From assembly GCA_002340515.1 (NCBI GenBank), contig DDMF01000086.1, forward strand, positions 6,733 through 15,437: 8,705 bases of DNA, written 5' to 3'. A program made the translations under genes and the position numbers. The notes below the pieces were generated by a model. That model was not told the DNA's origin, made no database searches, and saw only the letters and a list, made by a program, of their open reading frames with translations. Positions 1 through 6,718 of this stretch are shown here, one piece after another; within the stretch, counting starts at the first letter, position 1, and every line of letters starts with the position of its first letter. The DNA comes from Rhodobacteraceae bacterium UBA2553. Its GTDB lineage: Bacteria; Pseudomonadota; Alphaproteobacteria; Rhodobacterales; Rhodobacteraceae.

Positions 1-45
1 AATATCCCCGCCGGAGGCAGCCGAGCGGCGCGAGGCCCGCAACAT
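1..45 (-). repeat. Operon-end GC-rich element, resembling a repeated Rhodobacteraceae intergenic sequence (partial at window edge)
   Basis: Read on the minus strand, the 54 bases after the GNAT stop run into a GC-rich stretch ending GCCTCCGGCGGGGATATT at the window edge. From memory, near-identical ends (CTCCGGCGGGGATATTT followed by an A/G-rich tail) recur after many genes in Rhodobacteraceae genomes. The arms CGCCG (9-13) and CGGCG (26-30) can form a 5-bp stem with a 12-nt loop. No T-run is visible, so a classical intrinsic terminator is not shown, though the element is cut at position 1. Two weak start codons (ATG at 45, GTG at 58 overlapping the GNAT stop as GTGA) open short frames to the edge. 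Their translations are Arg/Ser- or Gly-rich and unrecognisable, so I do not call a gene. Confidence 0.35.
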
Positions 46-54
46 AACCCGCTG

Positions 55-657
55 TCACCCAACCATCGTACGGCCACGCCGGTCTGATCTGAGATTGGCA
101 TAGAGAACATGGTTGCGCCAGCGTCCGTTGATTTGCAAATAGGATTGCGCCACGCCTTCGTACTTATAGCCAACCTTTTCAAGCACCCCGCGCGAAGGGG
201 TATTTTCTGGCAAGCACCCGGCCTCTAACCGGCTGAGATCAAGCTCGTTAAACGCATAATGCACCAGCGCCTCAAGCGCTTCGCGCATATACCCCATCCG
301 CGCAAAACGCTCCCCCACCCAATAACCTGTGGTGCCCGCCTGCGCAGGACCACGGCGGATATTGTCCAGCGTCACTGCCCCGATCAGCGCCTGATCTTCG
401 CGCCGAATGATGAAGAGTGGCAATGCGGTTCCCCCCGCCACCGATCGGTTGGCCCAATAGACCCGGTTGGTAAAGCTTTTGCGCGTCAGGTGATCCCCGG
501 CCCAAGTGGGCTCCCACGGGCTTAGGAAATCCTGACTGGCCGCGCGCAAAGCGGCCCAGGCGCGATAATCGCCATGCTGCGGCGGGCGCAGCGTCAAACG
601 CTCTGTTTCGATCCGCAGTTTCTTGCGTGACCGGGACGAGAACGGGCCAATCATCAT
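55..657 (-). CDS. GNAT family N-acetyltransferase, RimJ/RimL type
   Basis: Predicted cytoplasmic acetyl-CoA-dependent N-acetyltransferase of 200 residues, about the usual length for the RimJ/RimL (Acetyltransf_3) branch. It opens with the typical first strand IETERLTLRPPQHGDY (residues 16-31). The acetyl-CoA pyrophosphate loop (motif A) is around residues 111-128, GYWVGERFARMGYMREAL. The C-terminal motif is ENTPSRGVLEKVGYKYEG (151-168). RimJ and RimL acetylate N-termini of ribosomal proteins S5 and L12, but this branch contains many enzymes with other substrates, so none is assigned. The start codon overlaps the M16 stop as ATGA, so translation is probably coupled. AAAGG lies 4 nt before the first ATG and 7 nt before an immediately following second ATG (654), which is an equally plausible start. 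It is the last gene of the minus-strand cluster. Confidence 0.9.
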   Translation of the reverse strand: MMIGPFSSRSRKKLRIETERLTLRPPQHGDYRAWAALRAASQDFLSPWEPTWAGDHLTRKSFTNRVYWANRSVAGGTALPLFIIRREDQALIGAVTLDNIRRGPAQAGTTGYWVGERFARMGYMREALEALVHYAFNELDLSRLEAGCLPENTPSRGVLEKVGYKYEGVAQSYLQINGRWRNHVLYANLRSDRRGRTMVG

Positions 658-1922
658 GCCGCCTTTCGCATCTCAGACAGGCTGGCCAGGCTTGGGGCGT
701 CCTCTGCTGGGCCGTAAACAGCCATCGCCATGGCTGCCTCCCCGGCGATTTTCGCGCCAATCGCGCGTATTTCATCCAGCGTGACAGCATCGATTTTCTC
801 AACCGTTTCGGTCAGGTCCGGCACCCGGTCCCAGATACCCACAAGGCGTGCCATACGTTCCACACGCGAGGATGGGCTTTCCAGCCCCATCAGAAGCCCC
901 GCTTTCATTTGCGTGCGCGCACGCTCCATTTCGCGGGTCGACATATCTTCGGCACTGCGCATCAGTTCGCGCATCGTCAGCCCGGCAAGTTCGGAAATAT
1001 CTTCGCCCGAGGTGCCCGCATAAATCGTCATCATCCCGGTGTCGTCATAAGACCCCAGTTGCGAGAAGATCGAGTAACACAGGCCGCGTTTTTCACGCAC
1101 CTCTTGGAACAGGCGCGAGGACATGCCGCCACCGAGACCCGAGCTGAACAGCTGTGCTGCGTAAAACGCATCATCGCGGTATCCCGGCGCCTCAAGCCCC
1201 AGCGTGAAATGTACTTGCTCCAATCCGGGGCGCAGCTCAATCCGTTCGCCGTTGGCCCATGTCGCCGGCACTTCTTCCTGCGCGCTGCCACGGGTCAGGC
1301 CGCCAAATGTGGCCTCTGCCATGCGCATAATCTCATCATGATCGACCGCACCGGCAGCCGACAGGATCAGGCGTTCGGGGCCATAATGCTGTGCGACAAA
1401 CCCAGCCAGATCTTCGCGGCTAAAGGCGCGCACACGTTCCGTAGGGCCCAGAATGGTCCGGCCCAAAGGTTGATCCGGAAAGGCCACCTCTTGCAGCCAA
1501 TCAAACACCACATCGTCCGGCGTATCGAGCGCTTGGCCGATCTCTTGCAAGATCACACCTCGTTCGGTTTCGATCTCGTTCAGATCAAACACCGGGTTCA
1601 GCACGATGTCGGAAATCACATCAAACGCCAGCGCCACGTCCTGTTTCAGAACCCGCGCATAATAGGCCGTGACCTCACGCGAGGTATAGGCGTTCAGATA
1701 TCCGCCCACATCCTCGATCGCCTCGGCAATCTCAAGCGCGGAACGCTTCTCAGTGCCCTTAAAGGCCATATGTTCCAGAAAATGCGCGATGCCATTTTGC
1801 GGCGCGGTCTCATGGCGCCCACCGGCCATGACCCATATTCCCAAGCTGGCACTTTCCAGCCCCGGCATCTGTTCTGTCGCCACACGAAAGCCGTTGGGCA
1901 GTCGCCCGATTTGCACTGTCAT
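654..1922 (-). CDS. M16 family zinc metallopeptidase (mitochondrial processing peptidase-like)
   Basis: A 422-residue protein, the expected length for single-chain M16B peptidases related to the beta subunit of the mitochondrial processing peptidase and to Bacillus YmxG. The inverted zinc motif HxxEH is intact as HFLEH (residues 47-51), and the downstream Glu ligand is probably E127 in the ERGVILQEI segment, 75 residues after H51. The NAYTSREVTAYYARVLKQDV segment (77-96) is typical of the family. The second half carries the usual inactive M16 domain, with GGGMSSRLFQEVREKRGLCYSI around residues 264-285. No signal peptide is evident, so a cytoplasmic location is inferred. Bacterial members degrade or trim peptides; the substrate here is unknown. 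The start lies 5 bp after the thrC stop with only a weak ribosome binding site, and the stop overlaps the GNAT start, so the three genes are probably co-translated. Confidence 0.93.
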   Translation of the reverse strand: MTVQIGRLPNGFRVATEQMPGLESASLGIWVMAGGRHETAPQNGIAHFLEHMAFKGTEKRSALEIAEAIEDVGGYLNAYTSREVTAYYARVLKQDVALAFDVISDIVLNPVFDLNEIETERGVILQEIGQALDTPDDVVFDWLQEVAFPDQPLGRTILGPTERVRAFSREDLAGFVAQHYGPERLILSAAGAVDHDEIMRMAEATFGGLTRGSAQEEVPATWANGERIELRPGLEQVHFTLGLEAPGYRDDAFYAAQLFSSGLGGGMSSRLFQEVREKRGLCYSIFSQLGSYDDTGMMTIYAGTSGEDISELAGLTMRELMRSAEDMSTREMERARTQMKAGLLMGLESPSSRVERMARLVGIWDRVPDLTETVEKIDAVTLDEIRAIGAKIAGEAAMAMAVYGPAEDAPSLASLSEMRKAA

Positions 1923-1927
1923 TTAGG

Positions 1928-3313
1928 TTATTGTCCAATCTTTTCGTGGATCACGGTTTTAAGCGCTTCAAGCTCGCCGCCGACGCGCGTCACACGTTCG
2001 TCACGTTCAAATAGGTCCGCCATGCGCGGGGGCAAGGGGGCATCCTGACCACAGGCCTCTTTTACGGCGGCGGGGAATTTGGCGGGATGTGCTGTAGCCA
2101 GTGTGATCATCGGGGTTGCTCCCAAGTGATCGCGGGCCACTTTCACGCCAACGGCGGAATGCGGGCACAGGACTTCGCCAAAATGGGCAAAGCTCGCCTT
2201 GATCTCTGCCTTGGTTTCATCTTCAGACACGCGGCCGCTGTCAAATTGTTCGCGCAAGTATTCCATCGCCCCTTGGCTGATGGAAAATCCGCCATTTGCA
2301 AGATCATCCATCTGTCCCGCCACGGCCTTGCCGTCGCGACCGTAAGCGTCAAACAGCGCGCGTTCAAAGTTGGAGCTGACCTGAATATCCATCGACGGTG
2401 AAATCGACGGGGTCACGCCCGCTTTGGTATAGGCACCGGTTTCCATCGTGCGGTGCAGAATGTCGTTTTGGTTGGTAGCAATCACCAGTTTTTCAATCGG
2501 CAGGCCCATTTGCTTGGCGATGTAGCCCGCAAAAATGTCGCCGAAGTTGCCGGTTGGCACGGTGAAGCTGACCTTGCGGTGCGGCGCACCGACGGCCACA
2601 GCCGAGGTGAAATAATACACAACCTGCGCCAGCACCCGGCCCCAGTTGATCGAGTTCACACCGGCGAGTTTCACCTCATCTCGGAACTCAAAATCATTGA
2701 ACATGTCTTTCAGACGCGCCTGGCAATCGTCGAAATCACCATCCACGGCCAATGCGTGTACGTTTGATTCCGTAGGCGTGGTCATCTGGCGGCGCTGCAC
2801 CTCAGACACACGGCCATGCGGGTAAAGGATGCAGACGTTGACGTTGTCCAAACCACGGAACGCTTCAATCGCGGCAGAGCCTGTATCGCCAGAGGTTGCA
2901 CCGACGATGGTCACCGTCTCGCCACGTTTGGCGAGTGCTACTTGAAATAACTGACCAATCAGTTGCATTGCAAAATCTTTGAACGCCAAGGTCGGCCCGT
3001 GGAACAGTTCCAGCAGGAAATGACCGGGTTCAAGTTGCACCAAGGGCGCGCGCGCATCGTGGCCAAAACCTGCGTAAGCCTTGGCGATAATCTCACGGAA
3101 TTCTTCGTCCGAAAAGCTGCCTTCGACAAAGGGGCGCATCACGCAAAAGGCCGCTTCCTCATAAGACACACCCGCCAAATCCGCGATCTCACCCTTGGTC
3201 ATGGTCGGGATGGTTTCGGGCACATAAAGGCCGCCGTCACGGGCAAGACCGGTCAGCATAGCGTCTTCAAAGCTCAGAACCGGGGCCTGTCCACGGGTCG
3301 AAATATAGCGCAT
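1928..3313 (-). CDS. thrC: Threonine synthase
   Basis: PLP-dependent enzyme that converts O-phospho-L-homoserine and water to L-threonine and phosphate, the last step of threonine biosynthesis, in the cytoplasm. The product is 461 residues from the chosen start, typical of the longer ThrC class found in proteobacteria and yeast. The N-terminus MRYISTRGQAP is characteristic. The PLP lysine is K112 in FHGPTLAFKDF (104-114), and the phosphate-binding loop is GATSGDTGSA (138-147). A further typical segment is FTVPTGNFGDIFAGYIAKQM near the middle. An in-frame ATG at 3322 would add MTQ, but AAAGGA (3322-3327) sits 8 nt before the ATG at 3313 and directly abuts the one at 3322, so 3313 is preferred. 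It follows surf1 after 26 bp and precedes the M16 gene by 5 bp. Amino-acid synthesis downstream of oxidase genes is a syntenic pairing, not an obvious functional one. Confidence 0.96.
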   Translation of the reverse strand: MRYISTRGQAPVLSFEDAMLTGLARDGGLYVPETIPTMTKGEIADLAGVSYEEAAFCVMRPFVEGSFSDEEFREIIAKAYAGFGHDARAPLVQLEPGHFLLELFHGPTLAFKDFAMQLIGQLFQVALAKRGETVTIVGATSGDTGSAAIEAFRGLDNVNVCILYPHGRVSEVQRRQMTTPTESNVHALAVDGDFDDCQARLKDMFNDFEFRDEVKLAGVNSINWGRVLAQVVYYFTSAVAVGAPHRKVSFTVPTGNFGDIFAGYIAKQMGLPIEKLVIATNQNDILHRTMETGAYTKAGVTPSISPSMDIQVSSNFERALFDAYGRDGKAVAGQMDDLANGGFSISQGAMEYLREQFDSGRVSEDETKAEIKASFAHFGEVLCPHSAVGVKVARDHLGATPMITLATAHPAKFPAAVKEACGQDAPLPPRMADLFERDERVTRVGGELEALKTVIHEKIGQ

Positions 3314-3321
3314 TTGGGTCA

Positions 3322-3327
3322 TCCTTT
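3322..3327 (-). promoter_or_regulatory. Ribosome binding site that fixes the thrC start
   Basis: On the minus strand AAAGGA is followed by 8 nt and then the ATG at 3313. The upstream ATG at 3322 overlaps the final A of this motif and leaves no spacing, so the site favours the shorter protein. Confidence 0.6.
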
Positions 3328-3339
3328 AAGCGTGCGGAT

Positions 3340-4011
3340 TTAAGCGTTCCGGCGCTTCATACGCCAAAGTGCAAAGCCTGTCATCACCGACCATGTGATG
3401 GCGAGCAAAAACCATGTGCCGACATATTCAAGATGGCGGTTGGGGATGCTGTCGGTCGTCACGGGCATCGGGTGCAGGGCCGGGTCGGTTTGCGTGCGCA
3501 GGATCACAAACACCGGGTCAGTGCCCAGATGCGCGGCCATTTTTTCCACATCGCGGGCAAACCAGATATTGTCTGCCAAATCATCTTCGGGTGTATAGGA
3601 ATTGCGATCCTCGGGCCAATGCAGGTTGCCGGTAAGGGACAGGGACGTGGCGGGCGCATGCGCCAGAGCTTGGCGCAGCCTGATAAAGCCGCGGTCCAAA
3701 AGGATCCGGCGCCCATCGGTCAAAGTCACAGGAGAGATTATCCGGTAGCCCGCGCCGAAATCGCGGTGCGAGGCGAGCACGCGGATATAGGGCGCGTTGA
3801 TCTGACCTGAGAACTGTACCGGCAGAAACTTGTCTGCCTCGGGTGAAGGTGCATTTGGCAGATCCACGGGGTCTGCTGCAATCTTGGCCTCAATCTCAGC
3901 AATCACACCCGCCTTCCAGTTCATCCGCTGAAGCTGCCATGTGCCCAGACCGATAAAGATCGCCAAGACAATCACACTCAGGACGGCGGTGACAAGGAAC
4001 TTCCAGTTCAT
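3340..4011 (-). CDS. surf1: SURF1 family cytochrome oxidase assembly protein
   Basis: Inner-membrane assembly factor for heme-copper oxidases, homologous to mitochondrial SURF1/Shy1; it helps place heme a into subunit I. At 223 residues it is normal for bacterial members. The architecture is the family's: an N-terminal membrane span (about residues 5-23) running into the signature GLGTWQLQR (21-29), a periplasmic domain with GYRIISPVTL (88-97) and LLDRGFI (104-110), then NRHLEYVGTW (191-200) leading into a second span (about 197-216). A positively charged tail, RMKRRNA, ends the protein. The His of the NxHLxYxxTW motif (H193) corresponds to the residue implicated in heme a binding by Paracoccus Surf1. 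A good Shine-Dalgarno, AAAGG, lies 8 nt before the ATG. It is separated from ctaE by 102 bp, the widest gap inside the cluster, which contains no gene. Confidence 0.95.
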   Translation of the reverse strand: MNWKFLVTAVLSVIVLAIFIGLGTWQLQRMNWKAGVIAEIEAKIAADPVDLPNAPSPEADKFLPVQFSGQINAPYIRVLASHRDFGAGYRIISPVTLTDGRRILLDRGFIRLRQALAHAPATSLSLTGNLHWPEDRNSYTPEDDLADNIWFARDVEKMAAHLGTDPVFVILRTQTDPALHPMPVTTDSIPNRHLEYVGTWFLLAITWSVMTGFALWRMKRRNA

Positions 4012-4113
4012 CTGAACAACCTTTGGAAATTGGCCCGGGACATGGGTCGGGGAAAGGAGAAAGGGCGCGAGGTTTCCCCCACGCCCCCTATTAGGACCGA
4101 ATTTGGGTCAGGC

Positions 4114-4914
4114 TCAACCGCCCCAAACGTAGACAGCAGCAAAGAGGAACAGCCAAACGACGTCCACAAAGTGCCAGTACCAAGCGGCAGCTTCAAAGCC
4201 GACATGGCTTTCAGGGGTGAAGTGACCGCGAATGGCGCGCAGGCAGCAGATCCCCAAGAAGATGGTGCCGACGATCACGTGAAAGCCGTGAAAGCCTGTC
4301 GCCATAAAGAAGTTCACACCGTAGATGTTGCCTGCAAAACCGAATTGCGCGTGGCTGTATTCATAGACTTGGAACACGGTAAAGATTGCGCCCAGAAGCA
4401 CTGCGATGGCCAGACCATTGATCAGGTCTTTGCGGTTGTTTTCATGGGCAATCGCGTGGTGGGCCCAAGTGACCGCCGCGCCCGACAGAAGCAGGATCAG
4501 CGTGTTGATCAGCGGCAGGTGCCAAGGGTCAAAGGTCTCAATCCCAACCGGAGGCCAGACACCGTCAATTTTCGGCGAGCCTTCGGTCATTGGGTAAAGC
4601 GCATGTTTGAAGAAGGACCAGAACCAGGCCGCAAAAAACATGACTTCGGACATGATAAAGAGGATCACGCCGTAGCGCAGGCCGATTTTCACCACCGGAG
4701 TGTGATCGCCGGTTTCCCCTTCGTGCACCACATCCGACCACCAGGCGAACATGACGTAAAGGACACCCGCAAGACCGATCGCGAAGATCCAAGGCATGCC
4801 TTCGGCCATCCATTTAACGGCGCCAAACAGCATGATGAAGCCGAACAGCGCCCCAAGAAGGGGGTTAATCGACGGGGGCAGAATGTGATAATCGTGGTTC
4901 TTAGCGTGTGCCAT
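4114..4914 (-). CDS. ctaE: Cytochrome c oxidase subunit III
   Basis: Subunit III of aa3-type cytochrome c oxidase, an integral inner-membrane protein that stabilises subunit I and its proton uptake and prevents turnover-linked inactivation. At 266 residues, with seven predicted spans (roughly 16-34, 41-58, 80-103, 134-153, 165-183, 200-225, 243-263), it is full length. Family landmarks are [20 protein letters not shown] (80-99) with the conserved membrane-embedded Glu at E90, [12 protein letters not shown] (120-131), [16 protein letters not shown] (205-220) and [14 protein letters not shown] (245-258). A short hairpin (4939-4952) separates it from ctaG. A GGGA motif about 11 nt before the ATG is a modest ribosome binding site. 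As in other alphaproteobacteria, subunit III lies after the assembly genes ctaB and ctaG rather than next to subunit I. Confidence 0.98.
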   Translation of the reverse strand: MAHAKNHDYHILPPSINPLLGALFGFIMLFGAVKWMAEGMPWIFAIGLAGVLYVMFAWWSDVVHEGETGDHTPVVKIGLRYGVILFIMSEVMFFAAWFWSFFKHALYPMTEGSPKIDGVWPPVGIETFDPWHLPLINTLILLLSGAAVTWAHHAIAHENNRKDLINGLAIAVLLGAIFTVFQVYEYSHAQFGFAGNIYGVNFFMATGFHGFHVIVGTIFLGICCLRAIRGHFTPESHVGFEAAAWYWHFVDVVWLFLFAAVYVWGG

Positions 4915-4938
4915 TTTGCGTTAGGTCCCTGTATTCCA

Positions 4939-4952
4939 GCCTGATTTCAGGC
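4939..4952 (-). other. Small mRNA hairpin between ctaG and ctaE
   Basis: Three bases after the ctaG stop codon, the transcript has GCCTG-AAAT-CAGGC, a perfect 5-bp stem (6 bp if the outer loop A-U pairs) with a tight loop. No T-run follows, so it is not an intrinsic terminator. It could protect a processed 3' end or space the two cistrons. Function is inference. Confidence 0.4.
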
Positions 4953-4954
4953 CC

Positions 4955-5530
4955 TTAGTTAGCAGTTGCCGTCGGAGTGGTTGCCAGTCTAGCAACCTCT
5001 TCGGGCAGGTCTGTTTCGTGAAAAGTATATGACAGCGTGATGGCTTTGACGAATTTCGCCTCACGGTCGTCGATCAGTTCCGGGTCGACATAGAAGGTCA
5101 CCGGCATGGTGACGCGTTCGCCCGGCTGGAGCACCTGCTCTTCAAAACAGAAGCAGTCAATTTTGGTAAAATACCCGCCGGCGGCATAGGGGGCGACGTT
5201 ATAGCTTGCGGTGCCGGCGATCACCCGGTCGGTGGGGTTGTAAGCCTCGTAAAAGGCCAATCCGGTTTCGCCGATCTTGATGCGCATTTCATGCTGCAGG
5301 GGTTTAAATTCCCACGGCATGTCGCGTTCCAGCGAAGCATCAAACCGCACCAACACCGTTTGATCCAGCACCACGTCCGATCCCTTGGCCGCAACGCTGG
5401 TTGCGCCGCCAAAGCCTGTGACCCGGCAGAACCAGTCGTAAAACGGCACAGATGCCCAGGCGAGTGATCCCATGACGATCACCACACCCACCGCCTGAAG
5501 CGCTGTTTTATGAAGGGCGCTTAAGCTCAC
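4955..5530 (-). CDS. ctaG: Cytochrome c oxidase copper chaperone Cox11
   Basis: Membrane-anchored periplasmic copper-binding protein that delivers copper to the CuB site of subunit I. At 191 residues it has the usual alphaproteobacterial length. It has a short cytoplasmic N-terminus, one span (about residues 11-29), then [15 protein letters not shown] (28-42) with the conserved C35. The periplasmic immunoglobulin-like domain carries the copper-binding pair C126-F-C128 in [10 protein letters not shown] (123-132), and the segment MPVTFYVDP (142-150) is typical of the family. The start codon is GTG and overlaps the stop of the preceding 51-codon gene as GTGA, which supports this start and suggests translational coupling. 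It is followed after 40 bp by ctaE. This Cox11-type CtaG is distinct from the unrelated Bacillus CtaG. Confidence 0.97.
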   Translation of the reverse strand: MSLSALHKTALQAVGVVIVMGSLAWASVPFYDWFCRVTGFGGATSVAAKGSDVVLDQTVLVRFDASLERDMPWEFKPLQHEMRIKIGETGLAFYEAYNPTDRVIAGTASYNVAPYAAGGYFTKIDCFCFEEQVLQPGERVTMPVTFYVDPELIDDREAKFVKAITLSYTFHETDLPEEVARLATTPTATAN

Positions 5531-5682
5531 TCAGAAGCCTCCGCCGCGGGTTTGTAAAGCTCGCCGACTTTGACCACGGTGATCCCGTAGACGAGGGCGA
5601 CAAAACCAATCAGCACAAGGCCAAGGCCAAGATTGCGGCCAAAGCGGCGTTTGTGCAGTTCGTGATCTTCTTTAAACGCCAT
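5527..5682 (-). CDS. Small single-span membrane protein of the oxidase operon, COA3/CoxF-like
   Basis: A 51-residue ORF that exactly fills the ctaB-ctaG gap. Its ATG overlaps the ctaB stop by one base (TAATG) and its TGA overlaps the ctaG GTG by three bases (GTGA). This double coupling is strong evidence that it is translated. The N-terminus is charged ([17 protein letters not shown], residues 1-17), followed by one hydrophobic span (about 18-38) and a short tail [14 protein letters not shown] (38-51). Positive charges before the span predict N-inside, C-periplasmic topology. Small ORFs at this site are seen in other alphaproteobacterial cox operons and are often called hypothetical or CoxF-like assembly proteins. 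Residues R16-N17, G21-L22, V28, Y32-G33 and T35 match, with the same spacing, the core of human COA3 as I remember it. That supports a role in oxidase assembly, by inference only. Confidence 0.85.
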   Translation of the reverse strand: MAFKEDHELHKRRFGRNLGLGLVLIGFVALVYGITVVKVGELYKPAAEASE

Positions 5683-6623
5683 TAACCCCAGCCTCCTAGA
5701 CCGTATGGTTTCAGACCCGCCTCAATCAAAAGCGCGCCATAGTGAAGGAACAGATAAGCGAGCGAGAGTTTAAACAGCCCGCGCTCCGCTTTGTGTTTAT
5801 CCGCCTCAGAGGCGTCATCATTGCGGCGGAACACATCCCATGCGCCTTTGATGAACATCGCATTCAGCACCACGGCAACCACCATATAGGTCGGTCCGCC
5901 AATAGAGGTCACGCCCAGCGCGATGGCCACAAGCGCCAGAACCAAGGAGTAACCAAGGATATGCGCACGGGTGGCTTTGCGCCCGTGGGTCACAGTCATC
6001 ATTGGCACGCCCGCATTGGCATAGTCGCCTTTGGTAAAAAGCGCCAAGGCCCAGAAATGCGGTGGGGTCCAAGCGAATGTCAGGGCAAACATCAAAATGC
6101 TTTCAATCGACACGCCGCCGGTCGCAACCGCCCAGCCAATCATCGGAGGGAAGGCACCCGCGGCGCCCCCAATCACGATATTCTGTGGGGTCCAGCGTTT
6201 CAGCCACATGGTGTAAATCACCACGTAGAAAAAGATCGTAAAGGCCAAAAGCGCGCCAGCCATGATATTGGCGGCCAGTGCCAGCATCACACAGGCAAAA
6301 AACGACAGGATCACGCCGAGCGACAGCGCTTCGCCCTCGCTCACTTTCCCGGATGGGATCGGGCGCGACTGGGTGCGCTTCATCAACCGGTCAATGTCAG
6401 CGTCCCACCACATATTCAACGCGCCAGAAGCTCCGCCGCCGACGGCGATAAACAAGATCGAGGCAAACGCGATCAGCGGGTGCACGCCAACAGGCGCCAC
6501 CGCAAGCCCCACAAGGGCGGTGAACACAACAAGCGACATAACGCGCGGCTTAAGAAGGGCAAAATAATCGCCGAACTCCGCCTCGCGGGTGTCGCAGGAA
6601 GTATCAAAACTGGCGTCGCTCAT
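5682..6623 (-). CDS. ctaB: Protoheme IX farnesyltransferase (heme O synthase)
   Basis: Polytopic inner-membrane UbiA-family prenyltransferase (Cox10) that transfers a farnesyl group from farnesyl diphosphate to the C2 vinyl of heme b, giving heme O, the precursor of heme a. At 313 residues it is full length. The diphosphate/Mg2+ motif is [20 protein letters not shown] (residues 70-89; N70, D74, D78), and the second aspartate region is DYANAGVPM (200-208). Other family landmarks are [20 protein letters not shown] (19-38), [20 protein letters not shown] (142-161) and [12 protein letters not shown] (185-196). The ATG at 6623 is preceded by GAGGA at short spacing. The stop overlaps the next small gene as TAATG. 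A 95-bp gap with a terminator-like hairpin separates it from ctaC. No heme A synthase gene (ctaA) lies in the window, so that step must be encoded elsewhere. Confidence 0.97.
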   Translation of the reverse strand: MSDASFDTSCDTREAEFGDYFALLKPRVMSLVVFTALVGLAVAPVGVHPLIAFASILFIAVGGGASGALNMWWDADIDRLMKRTQSRPIPSGKVSEGEALSLGVILSFFACVMLALAANIMAGALLAFTIFFYVVIYTMWLKRWTPQNIVIGGAAGAFPPMIGWAVATGGVSIESILMFALTFAWTPPHFWALALFTKGDYANAGVPMMTVTHGRKATRAHILGYSLVLALVAIALGVTSIGGPTYMVVAVVLNAMFIKGAWDVFRRNDDASEADKHKAERGLFKLSLAYLFLHYGALLIEAGLKPYGLGGWG

Positions 6624-6679
6624 ATGTCCTCACTCAGGCTGCCGGGGCAATCAGGGCCGGGGCTGGCGGATGGGGTACG

Positions 6680-6708
6680 AAAAGGGGGCGTCGGGAAACC
6701 GTCGCCCC
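6680..6708 (-). terminator. Terminator-like hairpin between ctaC and ctaB
   Basis: Ten bases after the ctaC stop, the transcript can form GGGGCG-A-CGG-TTTC-CCG-A-CGCCCC (6708 to 6685), a 9-bp GC stem with a single A-A mismatch and a 4-nt loop, followed by C and TTTT (6683-6680). This is a short-tailed intrinsic terminator layout. The downstream genes have no obvious promoter of their own in the remaining 55 bp, so partial termination or 3'-end protection of a ctaC message is more likely than a full stop. The rest of the 95-bp gap holds an 8-bp direct repeat (GCCGGGGC at 6641-6648 and 6656-6663) and the ctaB ribosome binding site. Confidence 0.6.
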
Positions 6709-6718
6709 ACCAGAGGGT

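Noticed and set aside
1..58. Start of a further gene on the minus strand (GTG at 58 overlapping the GNAT stop, or ATG at 45)
   Set aside because: Fewer than 20 codons are visible, neither translation is recognisable, and the DNA better fits an operon-end repeat element.
627..2048. 473-codon plus-strand ORF opposite the M16 gene and the end of thrC
   Set aside because: It lies antisense to a clearly recognised M16 peptidase; its translation is rich in His, Arg and Gln with no family resemblance, as expected of a shadow frame in GC-rich DNA.
4049..4079. GGGGAAA...TTTCCCC inverted repeat in the ctaE-surf1 gap
   Set aside because: A 7-bp stem with a 17-nt loop and no T-run on the minus strand; too weak to call a terminator. 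The 102-bp gap shows nothing else apart from the surf1 ribosome binding site.
4030..4944. 304-codon plus-strand ORF opposite ctaE
   Set aside because: A shadow of the seven-span subunit III gene: the charged, low-complexity translation mirrors hydrophobic codons on the other strand.
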